In this document: positions 42,481 to 52,705 of the stretch, piece by piece
Layout: the number at the start of each line of letters is the position of its first letter
How positions within the stretch are numbered: the stretch's first letter is position 1
DNA from: Pseudomonas taiwanensis
GTDB taxonomy: Bacteria > Pseudomonadota > Gammaproteobacteria > Pseudomonadales > Pseudomonadaceae
Length of the DNA: 64,000 nucleotides
Direction: 5' to 3'
NCBI RefSeq assembly: GCF_013393345.1
Contig: NZ_QJRF01000028.1
Location: 86,245 to 150,244 of the forward strand
Translations under genes and position numbers: made by a program
The notes under the pieces: model-generated
The model's database searches: none
What the model saw: the letters and a program-made list of their open reading frames with translations, nothing else
Told to the model about the DNA's origin: nothing

Positions 42481-45400
42481 CCCCGCGTTGACAAGCGTCA
42501 TGCGACTTTCATTGCTTGGTGCAAGGGTGTTGGGCCAAATGAGCGCCGTGCTGGTGGTGGGTCCATGGCTGTAGGTGATCAGTTGACCCTCCACGCTGAG
42601 CGAACTGCTGCGCTTTGTGGGTGACAACCCTAGCGGCTCAACATAGAACTGCACACCCAACATCCCACGGCTGTTGAAGAATGCATCGCGGATGCGGTCA
42701 GCCGACTCCAACTGGGTGAGCACGTCGGAACGTACCAAGTAACCCGCTAGGCGCTCGGAGTACAGGGCCTCCAGGTTCTCCTCGACGAACAGGTTCAGGT
42801 ACTTTTCCCGGAACGTCTGTAGGCGGCCTTGAGGTCCAAAGAACGCCGTGAAGTCATCAAGGGATGCCTCGTCCCGACTGGCCGGATTGAAGGGATATCG
42901 GTTGGCCAAGCGTTCGCGATAGAAGCGAAAGACGTCGGCATCCCAGCGCCGCTCTAATTCACGTAAGGCCTCCACCAGGATCACCCTCGACGATTCGTCG
43001 GCCAGCTTCGCTACCTGACGGTTCATCGGTTCCGGTAGCCCTGCAGCGATGCGCTGCAAGTTGGCGATGGGGTCGGGGCCCTTCAGGGAGAAGCGTTCCA
43101 GAACCACACCGAGGGCGGCTTTGCCGCGGTCGGGACCGTCGTGCACGAGGCGCACCTGGTCCTGAACGCTTCCGATTGCCAGCATCGTCTCATCCAGGTA
43201 GGAAGCCCGCTCGCCCTTGGCGTCCAGCAGTTGGCTCAGCGGAGCAAAGGCACGGGCGATATCCATGATCGGTGGTGCAGTTTCCGCGTCGTCGCGACTC
43301 TTGCTCGTCCTCTCCACCATGGCCGCAGCCTTGTCTGCAACAGTCTCCCTGCCCTCCGTCGCAATTGTCGGCTCCGCACCGAGTTCACCGTTGTCACGCA
43401 CCGTCTCGATCAAACGCCGCATCGGCGCCGCCGGGCTGGTGACGCTGCCCAGAATACTCACCGCCTGGGAGACATCCTGAAAATCCCGCACTTCCAAGAG
43501 AGCGAGGCTTGTCTGCCACGAATCCACGTAGTCACGGCTATAGATTGCTCGAATGCGTTCGGTGAGGGCCGCTTTGTCCGCTTCCGAATAGTCGACTTTA
43601 TCGCGCTCACCCAGAGCCCACTGGTCGATCATCGCCAGTTCGGTGAGATCCTGGCTGTGTGGAGCGAAATAATTGCGATAGCCCTTGGCGGTCAGCAGAG
43701 CATCGATGCGACCATTCGACGGCAGGTAGCTCCCCTCCTCTCTTACTGTCGCAACAGGCTCGTAGACGATATCGAATGCTGGGCCGATTTCATTGCGCAG
43801 GTCCAGCGGCGAGCGCAGGGAGGCACCAGACTCCCTGCGCATGGTCATGTAAACGCGCTGGGGTAGCGGAATCTGCCGCAGTTGGCGCTGGACCACAGCA
43901 ACCCGCGCCTGGTACTGGGGTAGGCGCGTATCGGCGTACTTCATGGCGTAGTCGAGGTGACGCATCAAACCACGCTGGACGCGGTCTTCGCCTGGGAAAT
44001 CCGCCTGCCATTGTGCAGCCATCCAACCCTCCACCACAGGCGGGCGGCGGTTGGGTCGGTCTTCGATCATCCGATAGACACGAAGCGCGGCCAATTGAGC
44101 ATCGCTATCCACATCAGAACCATCGAGCCGGTTTATCACACCACTCGCCAACGCCGGCAGGAAACGCTCCGAAAGTAGCGCCAGATAGGCCTCATCGACC
44201 TTTGGGCCAATGGCTCGCCCCTGGTATAGCCCGAGGTCAGAGATTAGCGGCCAGGCGTCTCGGTAGTCGCCATAGACCGCCACCGCATTGCTGATCTGAT
44301 CCAGCGGTTGAAGCAGATTGCGGCCAGTCGGGTCGAGTTTGCCGTCAATAGCGCGAGCACTGAAATCGCGGCTGCGTTCCAGCACGCTCATGGCCTTTTC
44401 GCGGTTCACCGCATAGTAGTGGTACCACCCGCCGATGATCAGCAGACTCCCGACCGAGGCAATGCCAAAACGAATGGCCAAGGCATGCTTCTTCTGTACT
44501 AGAACCCTGGGGTTGTCGCCGGCCAGGCCGGACTCGGGGTAGATGATGCGCTGGAACAGTTGCTGGGCGAAGTACACCATCGCACGGCCGCTGGGTTGCA
44601 CGTGATTCACAGGCTCCCGCAGGTCGTAGGTCTGCGCAGCCGAGGCCACGAATGCGTTGTTGAGCACACCCTGTTGGTAGACCGAGGAAAAGAACACACC
44701 ACGCGGCAAGGCGGGAGTGGCAAACCGGTCACTGCCCATCACGTCTGCCAGGAAGCCCAACAGTATCGCCCGCAGGCCGGATAGTTGGCGCACCAACGAA
44801 TAGAGGGCCTCGCGCTGCTTCGTCTCAGTGACGTCCGCCATGGCATCGAAGACTTGCTCGTTCAGTCTCCCCAAGAAAGCGTCGTAGCGCATTCCCAACT
44901 CCTCCAGCCAAGAATCGTATTCCCGCAGCGAATCCAGCGTGAAAGTGAAGCCGAAGATATCTTCCCGCACCGACTTCGGTAGACGAGCAAACAGCGTTTC
45001 GAAGCCCTCGAGCAAGTCGAATTTGCTGAGTACGACGTACAACGGAGGACGTGTGCCGAGCTCACGGCTGAGCTCTACCAGGCGGGCTCGCAGCAGTGCG
45101 GCCAAGGCCTTTCGGTCGCTCGGTTTCTGGTTCAGCAAGGTCACTAGGCTGACCATCAGCACCACGCCATTGAGCGGCCGACGACTTCGATTGCGCCCCA
45201 GCCAAGCGACGAAACTGTCCCATAACCGCGAATGGAGGTCTTCCGGCAGTCCGGCCGGGAGCCTGCGCGGCGAGACACTCTTATCGACGGCTGCGGCGTC
45301 CTGGATGGGGGCGTTCTCGGAATCGACGCTGATCCTGGGCTGGCTGATGATCTCGCCAGGCGGGTCAATGAGCACTGCCTGTTCGCCCATCCACCAGTCG

Positions 45401-45933
45401 ATGGAGTAGATCTTGTCGGGATCCTCCTGCATACGACGGCTGCCGGCCTTCATTTCTCCAGTCAACGAGAAGCTCTGATTGGACCGGTTGACGAAGCTGG
45501 TCTTGCCCGAGTTCTCCTGTCCCAACACAAGGTACCAGGGCATCTGGTACAGGGCGTTTCGCCCCTTGAGATGCGACTGGAGTGTTGCGAGGCTTCGGTC
45601 GAGATCGCGCTCCTGGGCTTCTACATAGCGCAAGCAGGCATCGACTTGAACCGCTTCAGTATGTTTGCGGTCGGCTTCCAGATGCTGCGCTCGTTGGCGC
45701 AGGCGCAGCGCCCATACCAGCAATGGGATGACCAGCAGCACCACTGTGGCCAGCACGCGAGCGGTCAGGCTTTCCAGCGGGTGGTACTCACCCCAGGTCC
45801 ATTTGGGCCCCAGCCACCAGATGGCTCCCAGGGCGAGGATCAGGAGCAGCAGTAGCACCAGGGACAGGCCTGGCTTGAACCCGCGCAGTACAGGCCGACC
45901 GAAGCGTTGGAGGTTGGACCAGATTTTCCACAT
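42427..45933 (-). CDS. tssM: Type VI secretion membrane-complex protein TssM (IcmF/VasK), C-terminally frameshifted
   Basis: The frame has 1168 residues with two N-terminal membrane helices (about 23-42 and 58-77), a Walker A GQENSGKT at 138-145, a third helix near 483-500 and a large periplasmic domain. TssM forms the trans-envelope channel with TssL and the lipoprotein TssJ. The last residues are wrong for the family, while the expected C-terminus follows in another frame (see 42197-42480), implying a one-base deletion in a G5/C5 tract. If real, TssJ docking could be lost. Last gene of the minus-strand operon, 15 bases after tssA. Confidence 0.92.
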   Translation of the reverse strand: MWKIWSNLQRFGRPVLRGFKPGLSLVLLLLLILALGAIWWLGPKWTWGEYHPLESLTARVLATVVLLVIPLLVWALRLRQRAQHLEADRKHTEAVQVDACLRYVEAQERDLDRSLATLQSHLKGRNALYQMPWYLVLGQENSGKTSFVNRSNQSFSLTGEMKAGSRRMQEDPDKIYSIDWWMGEQAVLIDPPGEIISQPRISVDSENAPIQDAAAVDKSVSPRRLPAGLPEDLHSRLWDSFVAWLGRNRSRRPLNGVVLMVSLVTLLNQKPSDRKALAALLRARLVELSRELGTRPPLYVVLSKFDLLEGFETLFARLPKSVREDIFGFTFTLDSLREYDSWLEELGMRYDAFLGRLNEQVFDAMADVTETKQREALYSLVRQLSGLRAILLGFLADVMGSDRFATPALPRGVFFSSVYQQGVLNNAFVASAAQTYDLREPVNHVQPSGRAMVYFAQQLFQRIIYPESGLAGDNPRVLVQKKHALAIRFGIASVGSLLIIGGWYHYYAVNREKAMSVLERSRDFSARAIDGKLDPTGRNLLQPLDQISNAVAVYGDYRDAWPLISDLGLYQGRAIGPKVDEAYLALLSERFLPALASGVINRLDGSDVDSDAQLAALRVYRMIEDRPNRRPPVVEGWMAAQWQADFPGEDRVQRGLMRHLDYAMKYADTRLPQYQARVAVVQRQLRQIPLPQRVYMTMRRESGASLRSPLDLRNEIGPAFDIVYEPVATVREEGSYLPSNGRIDALLTAKGYRNYFAPHSQDLTELAMIDQWALGERDKVDYSEADKAALTERIRAIYSRDYVDSWQTSLALLEVRDFQDVSQAVSILGSVTSPAAPMRRLIETVRDNGELGAEPTIATEGRETVADKAAAMVERTSKSRDDAETAPPIMDIARAFAPLSQLLDAKGERASYLDETMLAIGSVQDQVRLVHDGPDRGKAALGVVLERFSLKGPDPIANLQRIAAGLPEPMNRQVAKLADESSRVILVEALRELERRWDADVFRFYRERLANRYPFNPASRDEASLDDFTAFFGPQGRLQTFREKYLNLFVEENLEALYSERLAGYLVRSDVLTQLESADRIRDAFFNSRGMLGVQFYVEPLGLSPTKRSSSLSVEGQLITYSHGPTTSTALIWPNTLAPSNESRMTLVNAGAAAVDWSIAGLGRFIAC

Positions 45934-45948
45934 GGCAATATTCCCTGT

Positions 45949-47391
45949 TTAATCCTTGTGTTCCACTGCGGCCGGCGCGTGCTGCGCCAGGAGATCGAAA
46001 AGAGCAGGCTCCCACTCGCGAGCCGAAGCACTACTCATGGCGCCATGCGCCCGCGCATACAGGCCATCGGCAAGCCAACGCAGCCCGCGAGCGGCGAGCA
46101 ACTCGGCAGCAATGGTCATGAGGTGACAGCCATGCCTGAGATCAGTCCGCTGTTGTTGAAGTGACTCCAAGCGTCGGAGCATCGGCTCCACACCGCGGGA
46201 GTCCAGCAACGTTCGCAGTTCATCACGCAGTGCGGGGTACTCCAGTGCTGTGCCTGATCCCCCGGTGGCACCTCCTTGGCGAGCACCGCTCAGCCAAGCC
46301 TGCGTAGCACCGTCTACAAATGGCCGCCCATCGGCGAACTCCAACTTGGTCAAGGCTGGCAGTCGAGTGACGAAGCGTTCGGCAGCCTGCCGAATGGCCT
46401 CTGCCACTAATGGCATCTCCAGCCTGCGAGCGATGCCGGCTGACAAGAAACTGCCCCGAAGCCAATACGGCGAAGACGCGACGCTGCGTTCCACACGCTG
46501 TAACAGGGGCGGATCGACGGTGTTGTTCTTCAGCGCTTCGTCATAGCCTTCGGCGATATCCGCAGGAACGGCCATCAGCTCGGTGCGGTCCCCCTTGCGG
46601 GGTGAAGGCGCATTGGTCAGATGCCCCCAGAGCGCGAAGCGGCGCAGGACGTATCCAGCTGGGTCGTAGGCATCCTGCTGATTGATGATCTCCGCTGCTG
46701 AAAGCAGTGAACGTCGGTTCTCACGTTCGTTGCCTGGGCCGGCCAGGGCGGGAGAGAAGAAGGCATCCGTTACCGCATCGCCTTGCGCAGAAACCGCGGC
46801 AGGCTGCTTGACGAGCTCCGGTGCACGATTGGATTCAACATGGCGCCACAGCTTGGCTTCGAGCGAGGTCAGCGTCGGTACGTCCAACTTGGCTGACTCA
46901 GCACATACCTGAAGGGTGTCGAGTGCGTGCTGCCCGGCCTTGTAAAACTCGGCGGTAAAGCCTTTGGCGTCCAGCGTAGGCAAGGCATCGCCCAGGCGCT
47001 CAAGGTGCTGGGAAATCAGACGGCGCTTGACCATGTAGCCCGTGCCGCCGGGTTTGGGGTGTCCCGTTTCCCAGTAGCGCTCTACCATGCCAGCCAGCAC
47101 GCCGGCGGCCTCTGCCCAGCCACGCCAACTGCTCGAACGCAGCCGCACCGTGATCAGGTGCCCGGCAATACGCAGGTGCTTGCACTGGTTGCTCAAGTAC
47201 CGCCGCGCTCCCTCATCGATGAAAGCCCAATCGATAGTCTTTTCCTGAAGGGTGCCGAGCTTGATCATCTCGTGGTCAATACTCTGGAAGAGTTCGTCTT
47301 CCTCATCGAATACCCCGGCAGGCTGGCGTTCATCCAGCGGGGCCAGCAACGCCTTGAGGTCTAGCGGAGGAAGCGCTTTCACCAGTGACAC
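45949..47391 (-). CDS. tssA: Type VI secretion cap protein TssA (VasJ-like)
   Basis: The 480-residue protein has the ImpA N-terminal domain (LLAPLDERQPAGVFDEEDELFQSIDHEM, IDWAFIDEGARRYLSNQCKHLRIAGHL) and a long helical C-terminal part (AWLSGARQGGATGGSGTALEYP and the following residues). TssA primes and caps the growing tail sheath. In gene order it holds the VasJ position. Overlaps the vasI stop by 13 bases. Confidence 0.9.
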   Translation of the reverse strand: MSLVKALPPLDLKALLAPLDERQPAGVFDEEDELFQSIDHEMIKLGTLQEKTIDWAFIDEGARRYLSNQCKHLRIAGHLITVRLRSSSWRGWAEAAGVLAGMVERYWETGHPKPGGTGYMVKRRLISQHLERLGDALPTLDAKGFTAEFYKAGQHALDTLQVCAESAKLDVPTLTSLEAKLWRHVESNRAPELVKQPAAVSAQGDAVTDAFFSPALAGPGNERENRRSLLSAAEIINQQDAYDPAGYVLRRFALWGHLTNAPSPRKGDRTELMAVPADIAEGYDEALKNNTVDPPLLQRVERSVASSPYWLRGSFLSAGIARRLEMPLVAEAIRQAAERFVTRLPALTKLEFADGRPFVDGATQAWLSGARQGGATGGSGTALEYPALRDELRTLLDSRGVEPMLRRLESLQQQRTDLRHGCHLMTIAAELLAARGLRWLADGLYARAHGAMSSASAREWEPALFDLLAQHAPAAVEHKD

Positions 47392-48056
47392 GCCTCTCGC
47401 TGCTGCATCATCTGGCCGGCCAGCGCGCTTACATCGAAGCGCAGTCCATGAAATGGGCTGTGGTCGCTCTCAAGTTGCAATTGCTGGCCCGGTCGGGTCA
47501 GCTCGCGCAACTGCTCGATGGCCACAAGCCCCCGCCCAGCATCGGTGACCGTGCCGTCTTCCAGAACCTGCCAAGGCCGCGACGGAGATATCGGCCGGCC
47601 ATCTAGCAGAAGGCGGATACTGACGCGATTCACCGGCAGGGGATCGGCAGTCAGCAGCTGTAGCCGGGAGATATTCGACAGGCAACTTATCGCCAGAAGC
47701 GGACGAGGCGCGGCGCCACTCAGCGCCGGTGAAGAAATCACCACTTTGAACTGTCCCGGCAAGTCATCCGCGCTACGCCCGAGTATCGAGGCGGTCTGAT
47801 CGGGACGCCGGCCCACCTCATTCTCGCGAACGAGTACAGTGATATCCGCCGCCCTTACGGCAGGTTCGGCACTGACGGAAGGGGGTTGTGATGACGGTGG
47901 TGTCGGCGGCGTTCCGGCTGCGGCATCGAAGCAGGCAAGCCGCTCGACCGCGGATACGATCCTGGTGCAATCCGGGCCGGCCGCTACTGCGGTGCCTCCG
48001 GCGTCCCAGCCAATCAAGGCTGCAGCCGACAGCAGGGTCAGGCTAAATAGCTTCAT
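47379..48056 (-). CDS. vasI: Type VI secretion-associated protein VasI/TagO
   Basis: The 225-residue protein has a signal peptide (MKLFSLTLLSAAALIGWDAG) and an early Cys pair (PDCTRIVSAVERLACFDAAAG), typical of VasI/TagO-family accessory proteins. It is exported to the periplasm; mechanism unknown. ATGA overlap with the vasH stop. Its slot between vasH and tssA is as in the V. cholerae VAS cluster. Confidence 0.8.
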   Translation of the reverse strand: MKLFSLTLLSAAALIGWDAGGTAVAAGPDCTRIVSAVERLACFDAAAGTPPTPPSSQPPSVSAEPAVRAADITVLVRENEVGRRPDQTASILGRSADDLPGQFKVVISSPALSGAAPRPLLAISCLSNISRLQLLTADPLPVNRVSIRLLLDGRPISPSRPWQVLEDGTVTDAGRGLVAIEQLRELTRPGQQLQLESDHSPFHGLRFDVSALAGQMMQQREACHW

Positions 48057-49648
48057 GCGATGGAATCCTCTCCGTCCAAGTTCCACTCCAGGCATTTGCG
48101 CGCCAAGGTGCGCTTGGGGATGCCCAGGCTCAATGCAGCGTTGCGGCGCGATCCTTCGACCTTGCGCAGGCGGTCGGTCACGATAAGTCGCTCGATTGTC
48201 GAAAGTGCTTGAGGAAGGTTGTCGGTATGAACTAGGTCCTGCAGCATCCCGGCCATGGTTCTACTCGCCGGACGCAGATTGACCGTTTGGCTGTCGACCA
48301 ACTCACCCAGTAGCGAGCTGCGGATACGCTTCCCGGGTGCCGTGCGCTCCGCTGCCGCCAGTACAAGGCTGCGCAACTCGCGGACATTTCCCGGAAAGGC
48401 GTAGCGCTGAAGGCGCGCCAAAGCGCTGTCCGAGATCCCGGCGACGCTGCCTTGGTGCTCCCGGTTGTGGTGGAGCAGCACATGTGAAACCAGGGCCGGG
48501 ATATCCTCCGGGCGATCGCGCAATGGCAGGATATGCAAGGTCTGTTGACGTATGCGGAAGTACAGGTCCTCCCTGAAGGCACCGTCCAGCACCAACTCCG
48601 GCAGAGGCCGGTGGGTGGCGCAGATCAGGCGAAAATCAGAGGCCTGCTCGCGCGTGGCGCCCACGGGCCGGAACTTCTTTTCATTCAACAGGCGCAGCAA
48701 GGTGCCCTGCAGACCCAGCGGCATGTCGCCGATCTCATCGAGAAAGAGCGTCCCACCGTCAGCTTCGGCGACCAGCCCCTTACGTGCCTGCAAGGCACCG
48801 GTGTATGCGCCGCGCACGGTTCCGAACAGCTCCGCCTCGATCAAGTCCTTGGGGATGGCTGCGCAGTTCACCGGCACGAAGCTTCCGTGCCGAGCAGATG
48901 CCTGATGAATCAGCCAAGCGGCATGGTCCTTTCCAGAGCCGGTTTCGCCGGTGATCAGAAGCGAGAGCGAGGAGTCGGCCAGACCTAGCATCTCTGACCG
49001 CAACTTTTTGGCCGTGGCCCCGGTGCCAATGAATCCCGCAGCCAGCAGCCGCGAGGCACGCGCCAGGCTTTGTTCGACCTCGCGCCTTTGGATAGCGGCG
49101 CGCTCAAGGCGGGCGTTTGCACTCTCGCCATACTGCTCGCGCAGGAGCTTAATGATCAGCTCATGGCATTGGACCAACTCTTGCCATACTCGGTCTTTTC
49201 GCCACGCATGCAGCGCAACATCACTGCCCACGATAGCTACGACACCGAGCGCTCCCTGTGGTCGCGATCCGGCAATGGGCAAGACCAGCATCGCGTCGCC
49301 ACTAGCATGACGCTCCTGCAACGAATCGAACCCTGCTCCAACATCTACCAGATGGCCCAGGCGCTCCACATGGCAGGGTTTGTTGCTCATCAGGCCATAG
49401 ACCAAGGGGTTATCCAACTCGGCCAACGAAATAGCGGGAAGATCCTCTTGTGGCCCTCCATGCTTAGCGACCGGTAGCAGGCGCTCTCCAGCGAACTCCC
49501 GCCAATAGCAGTAGGCCTGGTTCACTCCCGATGAGCTGCACAAATGCAGGAGAAACCGATTGGCCGTAGCTTCGAGGTTTCCGGCCTGGAGCAGCTCCCG
49601 AATCAGAGTGACGACGTCCATGACATCCATGCCGCCCTCCTGGCTCAT
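48053..49648 (-). CDS. vasH: Sigma-54-dependent T6SS activator (VasH-like)
   Basis: The 531-residue protein has an N-terminal GAF-like region (about 1-160) and a central AAA+ domain. Walker A GETGSGKD is at 234-241 and the sigma-54-contacting loop GAYTGA at 280-285, the accepted Tyr variant of GAFTGA; Walker B is GGTLFLDEIGD. A Fis-type HTH closes it (GSRRNAALSLGIPKRTLARK). It should activate sigma-54 promoters such as the one before hcp. Overlaps the clpV stop (ATGA), so it is made with ClpV. Confidence 0.92.
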   Translation of the reverse strand: MSQEGGMDVMDVVTLIRELLQAGNLEATANRFLLHLCSSSGVNQAYCYWREFAGERLLPVAKHGGPQEDLPAISLAELDNPLVYGLMSNKPCHVERLGHLVDVGAGFDSLQERHASGDAMLVLPIAGSRPQGALGVVAIVGSDVALHAWRKDRVWQELVQCHELIIKLLREQYGESANARLERAAIQRREVEQSLARASRLLAAGFIGTGATAKKLRSEMLGLADSSLSLLITGETGSGKDHAAWLIHQASARHGSFVPVNCAAIPKDLIEAELFGTVRGAYTGALQARKGLVAEADGGTLFLDEIGDMPLGLQGTLLRLLNEKKFRPVGATREQASDFRLICATHRPLPELVLDGAFREDLYFRIRQQTLHILPLRDRPEDIPALVSHVLLHHNREHQGSVAGISDSALARLQRYAFPGNVRELRSLVLAAAERTAPGKRIRSSLLGELVDSQTVNLRPASRTMAGMLQDLVHTDNLPQALSTIERLIVTDRLRKVEGSRRNAALSLGIPKRTLARKCLEWNLDGEDSIA

Positions 49649-52212
49649 TCGAGTACTGCTTCGAATGAGCCATCACTCCACCGCACTACCGCGCGCTGGA
49701 TCTTGTCTCCCCGCGACAGGCGTTGCAGCACCCCCAGCGACAGAGGTGGCAGCAACTCGCCATCGATGCTCGCATCGAGCATGCGCGCACCGTTCTGATG
49801 CCGCGAACAGCGCGCCCGCAGTTCACCTCGCGCCCCATCGTCAACCACCAACGTTGCGTCATAGCGTTGCGAGAACTGCTGCTGCAACCGCTGCAGGCGG
49901 CTGTTGATGATCTCGTTGAGTACGGATTCGTCCAGGTAGCGATAGGGGACGATCTGCATTCTCGCCAATAGTGCCGGCTTGAAGAAGCGCATGAGCCGTT
50001 GGCGCAGCGTATCTCCATCGAGATCGGTCAGTGAACTGTCCCCTTCGTCGAAGCCGAGATTCGAGGTCAAGAAGAACAAGATGTTCTGACAGTCAATACG
50101 GCGGCCTTCACCATCGGCCAGTTCGCCCTTGTCGAACGCCTGGTAGAAGACGTTCAGCACCTCCGGATGCGCCTTCTCCACCTCGTCCAACAGCACGACC
50201 GAATATGGCTGCTTACGGATCGCCTCGGTCAGCACGCCGCCCTCTCCATAGCCGACATAGCCGGGTGGAGCGCCAAGTAGCCGAGAAACAGTGAACTTCT
50301 CCTGGTACTCGGACATGTTGATGGTGGTCAGGAACTGCTCACCACCAAAAAGCGAGTCCGCGACCGCCAGCGCGGTCTCGGTTTTGCCCACGCCGCTCGG
50401 ACCGACCAGAAGGAACGCCCCTATCGGCGTACCGGGGCGTAGCAAATCGGCCACGGCGGTAAGCAAGCGCCGGTAGACGACATCCAGGGCAGCATCTTGC
50501 CCCTTCACGCGCTTGCGAAGACTGGCTGGCAGGCTGTCCAAGCGAGCCATCTGGTCGCTGCTGATGGTCGTGGCCGGGATGCCGGTCCAGTCGGCAATTA
50601 CCTGGGCGATCTGCTCGGCGCCGACATCAGCGTGCAGCAGCGCGCCATCGCGCTGCAGCTCTGCCAGCTGGCTCAACTTGATTGCGAGCGTCTGCGAAAC
50701 GTCCTCCCCGAGGTCCTGCGCTCGTAGTGCCACGATCTCATCTACCAATGCCCTCTGCTGCTCCCAGGCCTGGCGCAGTGCATCAATGCGATGCTCAACG
50801 GCCTGCCGCGATACGGCCAGTGCTTCCAGGCGATCCGGTGCAACCGCTCGCCCCGCACGTCGGTCGCGCACGAGTTGTGATGACTCTGCATCGATCTGGC
50901 TGAGCTCATTCTCCAGCGCGATCAGCCGCCGCGGTGGCTCTGCCAGCGCTGACGCCACTCGAGCGCATGCGGTGTCCAGCACATCGATGGCCTTGTCTGG
51001 CAGTTGCCGGCCAGAAAGATACCGGTCCGCAAGCGCCGCTGCGGCTTGCAACGCATCGTCACCGATAAAGACCTGGTGAGACGTCTCGTAGATCGGGCGC
51101 AAGCCGCGAAGGATGTGCACCGCCTGCTCTGATGTGGGTTCCTCAAGCTTGACCAACTGGAAGCGGCGGGTCAGGGCAGGATCCTTCTCGAAGTACTTCT
51201 TGTACTCGGACCAGGTGGTGGCGGCGATGGTGCGCAGCTCGCCGCGCGCCAATGCCGGCTTGAGCAGATTGGCGGCGTCGCTGCCGCCCGCCACATTGCC
51301 AGCACCGATGAGGGTATGCGCCTCGTCGATGAAAAGAATGATCGGCCTGGCTGAACCCTTGACCTCATCGATCACCGCCTTCAAGCGCTTCTCGAATTCA
51401 CCCTTCACGGAAGCCCCGGCCTGCAGGGCACCCAGGTCGAGCCCCCACAGTTCGACCATGCGCAGTGGCTCGGGCACACGGCCCTGCACGATGCGCAGGG
51501 CAAGGCCCTCGACCAACGCACTCTTTCCAACTCCTGCGTCGCCCACAACGATGGGATTGTTCTTGCGCCGGCGCGAGAGGATATCGACCATCAGGTCGAT
51601 CTCCGCGTCACGGCACAGCACTGGGTCGACGCCCCCATCTCGTGCCTGCATCGTGAAATCATGGCCGAACTTGGCCAGCGCGCTGTCGCCGCTGGCCTGA
51701 TCCGAATAGGAGCCGGGTACTGCCGAGGCCCCCGGGGACTCTGCCGATGCCGCCAGCAAGGTAGAGAAGCGCTTGCGCAGCGCCTCGCGACTCACGCCGT
51801 CGAAGAGCTGGATTGCAGATAACGGCAGGTAACGCGCCGGACTGAGCAAGGCGGCCAGCAGGACGGCACCACTGCGTATGTGCGGCTGCCCTAGCTCGAC
51901 CGAAGAAAGGAGCCAGGCTTCTTGCAGCACCTCGACGAGTAGAGGTGAGAAGGATGGATATTGACCGTGACTGCCGTCGCGATCGGGAAAGGCAGTGGCC
52001 AAGGCATGGCGAACCTCATCGACACCCAGTCCGACTTCGGCCAATGCAATGCGCATGTCACAAGCTGGCTGCTCAAGGAAGACGGTCAGTAAATGTGCGA
52101 CGGTCACCTCTGCGCCGCGTTGCCCAATGCACAAGCTTCCTGCTTCCTCAAGTGCATTCCGGCAGAAGGCGCTCAGACGTTCAAATAGCGACGCTAGATC
52201 AACCGTGATCAT
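49645..52212 (-). CDS. tssH: Type VI sheath-disassembly ATPase ClpV (TssH)
   Basis: The 855-residue protein has an N-terminal Clp repeat region that contacts the sheath and two AAA+ modules with Walker A GDAGVGKSA and GPSGVGKTE. The middle domain (about 400-510) and the arginine-rich C-terminal block fit ClpV. I start at ATG 52212 (MITVDLASLFERLSAFCRNA) with GGTGAG upstream; an earlier in-frame ATG adds 34 unmatched residues. It recycles contracted TssBC sheath. First gene of the minus-strand operon. Confidence 0.95.
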   Translation of the reverse strand: MITVDLASLFERLSAFCRNALEEAGSLCIGQRGAEVTVAHLLTVFLEQPACDMRIALAEVGLGVDEVRHALATAFPDRDGSHGQYPSFSPLLVEVLQEAWLLSSVELGQPHIRSGAVLLAALLSPARYLPLSAIQLFDGVSREALRKRFSTLLAASAESPGASAVPGSYSDQASGDSALAKFGHDFTMQARDGGVDPVLCRDAEIDLMVDILSRRRKNNPIVVGDAGVGKSALVEGLALRIVQGRVPEPLRMVELWGLDLGALQAGASVKGEFEKRLKAVIDEVKGSARPIILFIDEAHTLIGAGNVAGGSDAANLLKPALARGELRTIAATTWSEYKKYFEKDPALTRRFQLVKLEEPTSEQAVHILRGLRPIYETSHQVFIGDDALQAAAALADRYLSGRQLPDKAIDVLDTACARVASALAEPPRRLIALENELSQIDAESSQLVRDRRAGRAVAPDRLEALAVSRQAVEHRIDALRQAWEQQRALVDEIVALRAQDLGEDVSQTLAIKLSQLAELQRDGALLHADVGAEQIAQVIADWTGIPATTISSDQMARLDSLPASLRKRVKGQDAALDVVYRRLLTAVADLLRPGTPIGAFLLVGPSGVGKTETALAVADSLFGGEQFLTTINMSEYQEKFTVSRLLGAPPGYVGYGEGGVLTEAIRKQPYSVVLLDEVEKAHPEVLNVFYQAFDKGELADGEGRRIDCQNILFFLTSNLGFDEGDSSLTDLDGDTLRQRLMRFFKPALLARMQIVPYRYLDESVLNEIINSRLQRLQQQFSQRYDATLVVDDGARGELRARCSRHQNGARMLDASIDGELLPPLSLGVLQRLSRGDKIQRAVVRWSDGSFEAVLE

Positions 52213-52705
52213 GTTGAAACTCACCCATTTGAGAAAAGACTTCCTTGATTCAGGACGACGTGCATATGTGAGGCGTCCCTCCACCGAAGATAGGTTTGTG
52301 TTTGAGGTAAACACCTAATCTCACATTCGTACGCGCAATACCCTTGAAGGGAAATACGAATTGAGACTTCTCGTATATGCGAATTTTCTGAAAAGAAGTG
52401 ACGAACAATCTCGCGCCCTGCCCCTACAAAGCTGTAGATATTTCGCGCCAGAAATTGGGAAAACTCTTATTCCTTTAAGACTTGATCCTGTTCTAGCCTG
52501 AGTCCTTGTTGCAGCATGCACGTATTCCGTGGAGTTCCGTGGAGTTCCATGAGTTCAATTCCACATATAGCCAGCCGGAAGGGCGATATGCGGCATCTCG
52601 CCTCTTCATGAGCCCGCAAAAGCGAGCCCGCCTGGTTTGCGTCCATGCAATAGCAACTTCAATTTGACACCCGTCAAATCAATTGAACTACCGAAGGAGT
52701 GGCTC
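52213..52705. promoter_or_regulatory. Divergent promoter region between clpV and tssB
   Basis: This 493-base, relatively AT-rich region separates the two T6SS operons and must contain promoters in both directions. TTCCGTGGAG is repeated in tandem at 52525-52544, with a third degenerate copy to about 52554. I find no TGGCAC-N5-TTGC site on either strand, so these operons may use sigma-70 rather than sigma-54. No gene detected. Confidence 0.5.
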
